Below are positions 55,711 to 62,277 of a stretch of 64,000 bases of DNA, one piece after another. The notes under the pieces were generated by a model that saw only the letters and a list, made by a program, of their open reading frames with translations, had not been told where the DNA came from and did no database searches. Source of the DNA: JASHPR01 sp963749145 (lineage in GTDB: Bacteria > Actinomycetota > Actinomycetes > Streptosporangiales > Streptosporangiaceae). The position numbers and the translations under genes are program-made. The stretch is from positions 992,001-1,056,000 of the forward strand of contig CAVVLN010000001.1 of the NCBI GenBank assembly GCA_963749145.1, in the 5' to 3' direction. Position 1 is the first letter of the stretch. Each line of letters opens with the position of its first letter.

Positions 55711-56619
55711 ATGATGATCGACCTGACCGACACCAGCACCCGTGCGATCCACGACGCCCTGACCAGGGCCAGGGATCAGATGGGCGGGCCGACCACGGGC
55801 ATGGTGCTCAACCTGATCATCATGACCGACGAGGCGGCCCAGTACGACGCGGTCCGCGCGGCGACCCAGGCGGGCCGCGAGCATCCCTGCCGGGTGCTCG
55901 GGGTGATCGCCCGCGACCCCGGCGCCGACTCCCGGCTCGACGCCGAGATCAGGACCGGCGAGGGCGCCCCGGGACAGACCGTGCTGCTGCGCATGTACGG
56001 GCCGATGGGGCTGCACGCGGACTCGGTGGTCCTCCCGCTGCTGGTACCCGACACCCCGGTGGTCACCTGGTGGCCGCGCAAAGGCCCCGCCGCGCCGTCC
56101 GTCGACCCGCTGGGCATGCTGGCGCAGCGCCGGGTGACCGACGCCGCGGCCGCCCCCGAGCCGGCCGCGGCGCTGACCGCGCTCGCGGCCGGCTACCGTC
56201 CCGGGGACACCGACCTGAGCTGGACCCGGGCCACGCCGTGGCGCTCTCTGCTGGCCGCGACGCTGGACCAGCCCAGCGGCGAGATCACCGGCGGCTCGGT
56301 CGCGGCCGAGCCGCGGAACCCGAGCGCGGACCTGATCGCGGCCTGGCTCGCCGGGCGGCTCGGCGTGCCGTTCGACCGGGACGAATCCGGCGGGCCCGGC
56401 ATCACCGAGGTCCGGTTCGCCACCACCGAAGGCGACATCACGATCACGCGGCCAGACGGCCGGACCGCCACCCTCAGCCGGCCGGGCCAGCCGGAGCGGC
56501 GGGTCGCGCTGCACCGCCGGGACACCGCCGACCTGCTGGCCGAGGAGCTGCGCCGGCTCAACCCCGACGAGGTGTACGGCGAGGCGCTGGCGCGCTACGC
56601 CGTCGGCGCGGGGAGGTAA
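55711..56619 (+). CDS. opcA: OpcA, glucose-6-phosphate dehydrogenase assembly protein
   Basis: A 302-residue protein of the OpcA family that assembles or activates Zwf in actinobacteria and cyanobacteria. It shows RTGEGAPGQTVLLRMYGPMGLHADSVVLPLLVPDTPVVTWWP and a C-terminal REVRFATTEGD-like region (TEVRFATTEGDITITRPDG). AGGAGAGG precedes the double ATG. It sits in the usual place between zwf and pgl. Confidence 0.92.
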   Translation: MMIDLTDTSTRAIHDALTRARDQMGGPTTGMVLNLIIMTDEAAQYDAVRAATQAGREHPCRVLGVIARDPGADSRLDAEIRTGEGAPGQTVLLRMYGPMGLHADSVVLPLLVPDTPVVTWWPRKGPAAPSVDPLGMLAQRRVTDAAAAPEPAAALTALAAGYRPGDTDLSWTRATPWRSLLAATLDQPSGEITGGSVAAEPRNPSADLIAAWLAGRLGVPFDRDESGGPGITEVRFATTEGDITITRPDGRTATLSRPGQPERRVALHRRDTADLLAEELRRLNPDEVYGEALARYAVGAGR

Positions 56620-56625
56620 ACGGCC

Positions 56626-57405
56626 ATCTCCGCGCCCCAGGTTCTGATTCACCGCGACGGCGAACTGCTCGCGAAGGCCGTGGCCGCCCGGCTGGTGACC
56701 AGACTGGTGGACGCGTGCGCGGCCCGGGGCCACGCGTCGCTGGTGCTGACCGGCGGGGGCATCGGCACCCAGGTCCTCGCGGAACTCGCCGCGGCCCCGG
56801 CCCGGGACGCCGTGGACTGGCGGCACCTGGACATCTGGTGGGGGGACGAGCGTTTCGTGCCGGCCGGGGACCCGGAACGCAACGAGACCGGCGCCCGGGA
56901 GGCTCTCCTCGACCACGTGGACACCAGCCCGGAGCGGGTGCACCCGATGCCGGGCCCGGACGGCCCGGACGGGCCCGGCCCGGAGGCCGCGGCGGCTCGT
57001 TACGCGCGCTGGCTGCTGGAAGCCTCGCAGCCCGAGGATCACAGCCAGGTCCCCTCCTTCGACGTGCTGCTGCTCGGCATCGGGCCGGAGGGCCACGTCG
57101 CCTCGCTGTTCCCGGGCATGCCCGCCCTGTACGAGGAACGGACGGTCGTCGCCGTGCACGGAGCGCCCAAGCCGCCGCCGACGCGGCTGACGCTGACCCT
57201 CCCCGCGATCACGGCCGCCCGCGAGGTCTGGATTCTCGCCTCGGGCGAGGAGAAGGCGGGGGCGATCCGGCTGGCGCTCTCGGCCGCCGGGCCGGTCCAG
57301 GTCCCCGCGGCGGGCGCACGGGGCCGGCAGCAGACGCTGTTCCTGCTGGACCGGGCGGCCGCGGCCCGGGTGCCGCCGCAGCTCGGCCGGCTCGCCTCGC
57401 CCTGA
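56626..57405 (+). CDS. pgl: 6-phosphogluconolactonase, apparent ATC start
   Basis: A 259-residue lactonase with LTGGGIGTQVLAEL, DIWWGDERFVPAGDPERN, FDVLLLGIGPEGHVASLFPG and GEEKAGAIRLAL. The family N-terminus (SAPQVLIHRDGELLAKAVAARLV) begins at 56629, directly after ATC 56626, where an ATG would be expected; GGGAGG lies nine bases before it. The first ordinary start, GTG 56680, would remove 18 conserved residues. ATC is either a rare noncanonical start or an error for ATG. Confidence 0.85.
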   Translation: MSAPQVLIHRDGELLAKAVAARLVTRLVDACAARGHASLVLTGGGIGTQVLAELAAAPARDAVDWRHLDIWWGDERFVPAGDPERNETGAREALLDHVDTSPERVHPMPGPDGPDGPGPEAAAARYARWLLEASQPEDHSQVPSFDVLLLGIGPEGHVASLFPGMPALYEERTVVAVHGAPKPPPTRLTLTLPAITAAREVWILASGEEKAGAIRLALSAAGPVQVPAAGARGRQQTLFLLDRAAAARVPPQLGRLASP

Positions 57406-57826
57406 CCCGGGCCCGGGGGGTGATGGAGCGCCCGGGCTGGGATGGCGGAGAGCCTGGCTGGTCGTCCTGGGTACCCGGGCCGGGCACGGCCGGGTTCTTG
57501 CCCGCTGCCGGGCTCGTTAGCGGCATTGAGCAAACCGGCTGCCACCACAGGAAACTGGGACTCCCGAAAGCCGGGCTCCCAGCGTTACGCTCAGGGCAGA
57601 TCTTCCATCTGGTTCTGCTGGGCCAGCTGTGAAGAGAAGGAAGGTCCGGATATGGCCGTTGTTGTACCTTTTGCCAATGCGGCGGTCGCTGACCAGCCCC
57701 GTCGCCGGGCAGACGGTTCCGCGTGGCCGGGTCGCCGCGTTCCTTCCGTCCACCCGAGCGCCTGCCCTGCCCCGCGGGCGACCATGCCAGCCGGTCTGGG
57801 AGGCGCAAGCCCACAGGAGGAATCTA
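57406..57826. promoter_or_regulatory. Gap upstream of the acetate-type permease
   Basis: This 421-base stretch has a palindromic CCCGGGCCCGGG right after pgl, an inverted repeat CAGAT-N5-ATCTG at 57597-57611, and GAAGGAAGG before a possible small frame at 57652. No promoter boxes are clear. Confidence 0.35.
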
Positions 57827-57843
57827 TTGAGCACCACAGATGA
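57652..57843 (+). CDS. Possible small upstream ORF overlapping the permease start
   Basis: A 63-residue frame, MAVVVPFANAAVADQP at its start, follows GAAGGAAGG at a good distance. Its end overlaps the permease start by 17 bases. The amino acid makeup later (Pro, Arg, Ala) looks like chance coding in GC-rich DNA. It could act as a translated leader coupled to the permease. Low confidence. Confidence 0.3.
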   Translation: MAVVVPFANAAVADQPRRRADGSAWPGRRVPSVHPSACPAPRATMPAGLGGASPQEESIEHHR

Positions 57844-58486
57844 TGCTCCCGCTACCGCAGCAGTGGGGACCGGCGTGGCCGATCCCGCGCCGCTGGGCCT
57901 GGCCGCGTTCGCCCTGACCACGTTCCTGCTGTCCGCCATCAACGCGGGCTGGGCCAAGAACACCACGGGCAGTCAGTGGTGGAGTTACGCGATCGCCTAC
58001 GGCGGCCTGTGCCAGTTGCTGGCCGGCATGTGGGAGTTCCGCAACCGGAACGTCTTCGGCGCGACCGCGTTCTCCACCTACGGCGGGTTCTGGATCGGCC
58101 TCGGCCTGTGGCTGCACTTCATCGCCCCGACCGCCCCTCTCCTGCACCTGGTTGAGCTGAACCGGGACCTGGCCTGGATCCTGCTGGCCTTCGCCATCTT
58201 CAACACCTACATGCTGATCGCGAGCACGCAGGTGAACATCGCCGTGTTCCTGGTCTTCCTGACCCTGGAGCTGACCGAGATAGCCCTGTTCGTCGGGAAC
58301 TTCATTACCAAGGTCCCGGTCCTGCCGCCGGCCTTCAACATCGGCGGCTGGGTGGAGATCGGCGGGTATATCGGCATTGTCACGGCCCTGGTGGCCTGGT
58401 ATACCTCGGCCGCCGGAGTGATGAACGGGGTGGTCGGCAGGGTGGTCTTCCCGGTCGGCAAGCCCCTGTTCAACCTGAGCCGCTAA
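57827..58486 (+). CDS. Acetate uptake (GPR1/FUN34/YaaH) family permease
   Basis: A 219-residue protein with six hydrophobic helices: PLGLAAFALTTFLLSAINAG (the family NPxPLGL-type opening, here DPAPLGL), AYGGLCQLLAGMWEFRNRNVFGATAFSTYGGFWIGLGL and NIAVFLVFLTLELTEIALFVG. The family exports or takes up acetate/succinate with protons. TTG 57827 follows AGGAGGA at five bases and fits the family N-terminus. A strong terminator follows at 58513-58554. Confidence 0.88.
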   Translation: MSTTDDAPATAAVGTGVADPAPLGLAAFALTTFLLSAINAGWAKNTTGSQWWSYAIAYGGLCQLLAGMWEFRNRNVFGATAFSTYGGFWIGLGLWLHFIAPTAPLLHLVELNRDLAWILLAFAIFNTYMLIASTQVNIAVFLVFLTLELTEIALFVGNFITKVPVLPPAFNIGGWVEIGGYIGIVTALVAWYTSAAGVMNGVVGRVVFPVGKPLFNLSR

Positions 58487-58512
58487 GCCAGGACCCGGCC
58501 AGCCGCGCCCTC

Positions 58513-58554
58513 CCGGTCCCGGGGACTCGCCCGAGCCCCCGGGACCGGCGTTTT
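58513..58554 (+). terminator. Intrinsic terminator after the acetate-type permease
   Basis: CCGGTCCCGGGG (58513-58524) pairs perfectly with CCCCGGGACCGG (58537-58548), with a further CTCG/CGAG stem inside the loop, and TTTT follows at 58551. This is the clearest rho-independent terminator in the window. Confidence 0.85.
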
Positions 58555-58576
58555 CCCGCGTCGGTAGCGTAAGCAC

Positions 58577-59449
58577 GTGGATCTCCAGGAAAGCCGCCAG
58601 CTCGAGGCCGCCCGCCAGCAGGTAGCCAAGGTCCGGGCGCGGGCCAGGCCGTGGCGGTCGATCTTCGCCCTGGTACTCGCCGTGATCGCGGCCGCGGTGT
58701 CCGTCCAGGCCCGTTACGTGGCCGAACTGCCGGTCGAGCAGCGCGACGGCGAACTGCTCGGCCCGCTCGGCCATAGCGGCAACCTGGCCCTGGCCTACGG
58801 CATGGCCCTGGCGTTCTTCCTGCTCGCCGCCGGCGCCACCATCGGCCTCGGCAACCGGGCCCGCGACGTCCTGGGGCGGACAGTCGGCAGTTCCCACGCG
58901 GCCGTGGTCCGGTTCGCGGTCGTCCTGGCCGGCGGCCTGGCCACGATCCTCATCACCCTGCAACTGTTCGACATCGCGGTCACGCAACTGATCGTCGGCA
59001 CCGCGGTGACCGGCGTGATCCTCGGCATCGCCGCGCAGCAAAGCCTGGCCAACGTCTTCTCCGGCATCATCCTGCTGATGGCCAGGCCGTTCGAGGTCGG
59101 CGACACCATCGGCATCAGGTCCGGCGCGCTGTCCGGGCTGCTCGAGGGCACGGTCGCCGAGGTCAGCATCACCTACGTCCGGCTGGAGACCGTGAACGGC
59201 CCGGTCCACGTGCCCAATTCCCAGGTCCTGGCGGCCGCCGTGGGCCCGGCCGGCGCGGTGCCGGCGCCCTCCTCGGCGGGCGCGCCGGCCCCAGGCCCGG
59301 AGTCCCCCGCGCAGCCCGGCCCGGCGGCACCAGGCGGAGATGCCGCCACGCCAGCGGACGGCCCGGTACCGGGTGCGGGCTCCGCGGCGCGGCCGCCGGC
59401 CCCGGACGCGCCCGACATGCGCGAGGACACCGGCCGTCAGCCTTCCTGA
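58577..59449 (+). CDS. MscS-family mechanosensitive channel
   Basis: A 290-residue membrane protein with about four helices. The pore-lining region GTAVTGVILGIAAQQSLANVFSGIILLMARPFEVGDTIGI is the MscS signature, followed by the beta domain (EGTVAEVSITYVRLETVNGPVHVPNSQVL). The C-terminal 70 residues are Pro/Ala-rich and replace the usual alpha-beta domain. GTG 58577 lies six bases after TAGCGT, so a leaderless transcript is likely. Confidence 0.87.
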   Translation: MDLQESRQLEAARQQVAKVRARARPWRSIFALVLAVIAAAVSVQARYVAELPVEQRDGELLGPLGHSGNLALAYGMALAFFLLAAGATIGLGNRARDVLGRTVGSSHAAVVRFAVVLAGGLATILITLQLFDIAVTQLIVGTAVTGVILGIAAQQSLANVFSGIILLMARPFEVGDTIGIRSGALSGLLEGTVAEVSITYVRLETVNGPVHVPNSQVLAAAVGPAGAVPAPSSAGAPAPGPESPAQPGPAAPGGDAATPADGPVPGAGSAARPPAPDAPDMREDTGRQPS

Positions 59450-59468
59450 GCCTCCTGAGCCGGGTGGC

Positions 59469-59807
59469 TCAGCGGTGGCTCGCGTCGTAGCTCTCGATGA
59501 CGTGCGCCGGGATCCGGCCGCGGTCGCTGACGGCAATGCCGTTGCGCTTGGCCCAGGCGCGGACCTCAGCGCTGTGCTGGCGGTGCGCGGCGGTCCGGCG
59601 CTTGGGCCGCGGGACCCGTCCGGTTACCTTGCGGGCCTTCTCGGCGAAACGCCTGAGCACCTCATCGAACTTTTGGCTGTGCTTCTCGCATAGGTCGATC
59701 TCATAGTCCCGGCCATCGAGACTGAACGCGCGCGTCAGCTGCTCGCCGTCCGGTATCTCTTTTGAGTCATAGTCACATGCGAATGTGACCGACAGCTTCT
59801 GTGCCAC
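59469..59807 (-). CDS. lsr2: Lsr2-like nucleoid-associated protein
   Basis: A 112-residue DNA-bridging protein that silences AT-rich genes. The N-terminal dimerisation part has VTFACDYDSKEIPDGEQLTRAFSLDGRDYEIDLCEKH; the C-terminal DNA-binding part has RAWAKRNGIAVSDRGRIPAHVIESYDA with the RGR minor-groove hook. GTG 59807 follows GGGGGAG. It faces the mscS gene 3' end. Confidence 0.9.
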   Translation of the reverse strand: MAQKLSVTFACDYDSKEIPDGEQLTRAFSLDGRDYEIDLCEKHSQKFDEVLRRFAEKARKVTGRVPRPKRRTAAHRQHSAEVRAWAKRNGIAVSDRGRIPAHVIESYDASHR

Positions 59808-59955
59808 TAGTACTCCCCCTTCCCCCGAGGCGAATATATCCCCAGGCGCATGAGGTCTGTAACGGCCGCCGGGGCACGTCTTTCACGACTGGTTTGAATT
59901 GCCGATCGGGCGCGGAAAGCCGCCGATGCGCCGGGCGAGCGTGCGGGCTACCGGT

Positions 59956-61064
59956 TCAGCTACTGCGCGGCGGGCGCCCGTAGGGGAAGGATTCCGGCGA
60001 AGGCTCTGGCCGGCCTTCATCGGTAACGGCCGTCGCGTAATACGCCGGGTTTTCGGCCGCAGTTCCGCCGGGGCCATCCCCGGGCGGCGGCCCGGAAGTT
60101 CCGGGCCCGTAATGCGGAGGCGGCGCCTGGTCTTGATAATCCATCGGGCCGGTCGCGCCGAGGTAAGGATCGCTGGCGCGCTCGGCGTGGTGGCCGGCAA
60201 CGGGCCCGCCGCCACGGTTATATGACGCGGTGGAGCGGGCCCCGGGATTCCATGAATCGAGGCGGTGGCCGGCGCCGAGCGGATCGTCATATCCGGCCGG
60301 GCCCGGGCGGTAGTCCGGCACCGCGGGCGGGTGGCCGGCCGCGCCGCCCCGGTAATCCGGCGCCCCCAGCGGGTCCGCCAGGTAGTCCGGCCGCCCGGGC
60401 GGGCGATCGGCCGGATCCGGCGCCCCGAGCGGGTCCGCCCCGTAGCCCCGCCCCGCGGGCGGCCGCCCGCTCGGGCCGCCCAGGTGGTCCGGTGCCGCGG
60501 ACCGGTAACCCGGCGGGTCGGCCAGGTAGTCAGGTGGCCCGGCGCGGTAGCCCGGCGCGTCCCGGTACCCGGCGGCCGTGGTCCGGCGGTCCCCGGGCGG
60601 CTCGCTGACGTACTCGGCCTGCCCCGTCCTGGGCCCTCCGGGCAGTTCGCCCGCATAGTCCGGCGGTCCCGCCTGGCCGCCGCCTCCGCCCGGCCCGTAT
60701 TGGGCCGACCGCGCCGGGTAGTCCGCCGGCCCGGCCGGCCAGCCGCCGGCCCGGACGGCGGCATCGCGCGCACCTGCGCCATCGTGTACGGCGGGGCGTC
60801 GGCGAGCGCGGCGCCGGGCGTCACCGCCCCCTGATCCCATTCCGGCCGCTGGCCGGCCGGGCCGCGCTGCAGCGTCTCGACCATTCTCGGCAGGTCGGCA
60901 ATGGCCAGCCGGAAGGTGCCGGTGCACATGCCGCCCTGCCAGATGCTCAGCACCGCCACGCCAGTGTCCGCGTACCAGCTCAGCCGCATGCTCCGGGAAT
61001 TGCCCCGCACGTCGAAGAAAACCTCGCCCAGACGGGGCAGCGGAGCCGCATCCGATGCCGACAT
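59956..61064 (-). pseudogene. Conserved N-terminal domain with Pro/Gly/Tyr-rich repeat tail, frameshifted
   Basis: The first 100 residues (ATG 61064) form a conserved-looking domain: LPRLGEVFFDVRGNSRSMRLSWYADTGVAVLSIWQGGMCTGTFRLAIADLPRMVETLQRGP. After YTMAQVRAMPPSG the frame becomes Arg/Thr-rich and improbable; the next frame instead reads as a low-complexity tail with repeats such as PDYLADPLGAPDYRG and YRAGPPDYLADPPGYR, ending at 59956. One missing base near 60750-60765 joins them. The tail looks like a disordered, repeat-built region. Function unknown; I recall similar domains in streptomycetes but no role. Confidence 0.6.
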
Positions 61065-61073
61065 GGTGCCCAT

Positions 61074-61384
61074 CGTGGCGCGCAGCCATCGGCTTTGTCT
61101 AGTTCGTGAGCAGTTGTGCGGAGTCGGCCAGCGAGTTTCCCGATCTTGCCTGCGCGAGTGGCGGCCCGGATGGCATGATGATGCGTCGGCTTGCTGGCTG
61201 GTCGGCCCCATGGCTGCCGCTCGCGCACCCGGCGCTGCCCGTGCTCGCGGGAACACCACAGCGACGTAACGCGTTGCATCTTGCGACGGGGCGAATGCCG
61301 CATCACGCGAGATTGTGCGTCCAGTGAGCCGGACGCTCCGCTACGCGAGGAACGACACGGTGAGCTGGTTGAGGAGAGTTATCC
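61074..61384. promoter_or_regulatory. Divergent gap upstream of the WhiB gene
   Basis: These 311 bases separate the Pro/Gly/Tyr protein from the WhiB gene. GAGGAGAG before 61385 is the WhiB ribosome site. No convincing promoter box, dyad or further gene is seen. Confidence 0.35.
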
Positions 61385-61684
61385 ATGTCTGAGGTACGCC
61401 GTCAGGCCGTCTTGACGCCGCGGCCGAACTGGAGCTGGCAGGACGACGCTGCGTGCCGCGGAAAGGAAGTCGTGCTCTTCTTCGGCCCAGATGGCGAGCG
61501 GCAGCCCGAGCGCGAGATCCGCGAGCGCAAGGCCAAGGCCGTCTGCGCCGCCTGTCCGGTCCGGGCCGAGTGCCTCGGCTATGCCGTCGGCCGCCCGGAG
61601 AAGTACGGCACCTGGGGCGGGCTGAACGAGGACGAGCGGTCGGCCGAGCGCCGCCGCCGGATGCGCCGGGCCAACGCGGCCTGA
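61385..61684 (+). CDS. WhiB-family iron-sulfur transcription factor
   Basis: A 99-residue Wbl protein. The four cluster cysteines are Cys24 (DAACRG), Cys54, Cys57 (VCAACPV) and Cys63 (AEC), with normal spacing. The G-turn is GTWGGLNEDER and the C-terminus is Arg-rich (RRRRMRRANAA) for DNA or sigma-factor contact. GAGGAGAG precedes the ATG. I cannot place it in a named Wbl class with confidence. Confidence 0.92.
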   Translation: MSEVRRQAVLTPRPNWSWQDDAACRGKEVVLFFGPDGERQPEREIRERKAKAVCAACPVRAECLGYAVGRPEKYGTWGGLNEDERSAERRRRMRRANAA

Positions 61685-61800
61685 CCCCTACCGCGGGCCA
61701 GCGCGGCCTGACCCCCTACCGCGCCGGATGCGCGGGTCCAGCGGCCTGACCGCGGCCGGGCGTCGCACCCAGGATCCGGCGGCGCGTGGACAATGGAGAG

Positions 61801-61926
61801 ATGATCTGCCTGCCCTGCCGCCAGCAGCACCACGAGAAGTGCCCCGGCGGGACCTGGTGCGACTGCCAGCACCGGCAGCCCGAGCCGGATGCCGAGCCCC
61901 GGCTCGGCTGGATCCGGCAGGGCTGA
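61801..61926 (+). CDS. Small cysteine-rich protein
   Basis: A 41-residue frame starting MICLPCRQQHHEKCPGG, with six cysteines at 3, 6, 14, 20 and 22 plus histidines at 10, 11 and 24, an arrangement (CxxC...C...CxC) suited to a zinc knuckle. GGAGAG lies immediately before the ATG. I recall comparable small actinobacterial proteins with the CPGGTWCDCQH phrase. Five, not six, cysteines are counted in the listed positions. Function unknown. Confidence 0.6.
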   Translation: MICLPCRQQHHEKCPGGTWCDCQHRQPEPDAEPRLGWIRQG

Positions 61927-61973
61927 GGGGCCGGGACGGAATAGGCGCTGATACCCCGCCGTTGAGACCTCAC

Positions 61974-62177
61974 ATGGGAGCCGCCGTCGTGTCTTCGGCA
62001 CCGGGTGCGCCAGCGGCGCATGCTCCCGCGGCGGGTCCCAGGCCCCGGCCAGCGCAGCCGTCCGCGGTGCGCACGCCCGCCGACCCGCTGCTCGTCGCCC
62101 GCCGGCACGTCGATTTCCTGCGCATCGGGAGCGCGCTGTGTCTGCCGTCGCCGCTGTCCACAGCCCGTCATTCCTGA
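61974..62177 (+). CDS. Putative leader peptide upstream of the sulfite/nitrite reductase
   Basis: The end of this 67-residue frame reads LLVARRHVDFLRIGSALC. It matches the pattern RRHVDL-R-SA-C of the conserved actinobacterial leader peptides found before sulfur-assimilation genes. The real start may be GTG 62067 (36 residues), closer to the usual leader size. It ends 100 bases before the reductase ATG. The conserved Cys near the end suggests sensing of cysteine supply by translation, which is inference. Confidence 0.6.
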   Translation: MGAAVVSSAPGAPAAHAPAAGPRPRPAQPSAVRTPADPLLVARRHVDFLRIGSALCLPSPLSTARHS

Positions 62178-62277
62178 CGGCGCGTGCCGCGAGCAGCCCC
62201 CCGGCCATGACCGGTAAGTAATCCGCTGCTGTCCGCGAGGCCCCGGCGCGCGCCCCGTGACCGAAGGGACGCAGCAC

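Noticed and set aside
54061..57159. Minus-strand frame of 1032 codons opposite zwf and opcA
   Set aside because: An antisense shadow produced by high GC3 in tal, zwf, opcA and pgl; composition is Arg/Gly/Pro/His-rich and featureless.
59883..61259. Reading the whole 59883-61259 minus frame as one protein
   Set aside because: Only residues from 61064 to about 60760 look coding in that frame; the rest is Arg/Thr-rich, whereas the adjacent frame shows ordered Pro/Gly/Tyr repeats.
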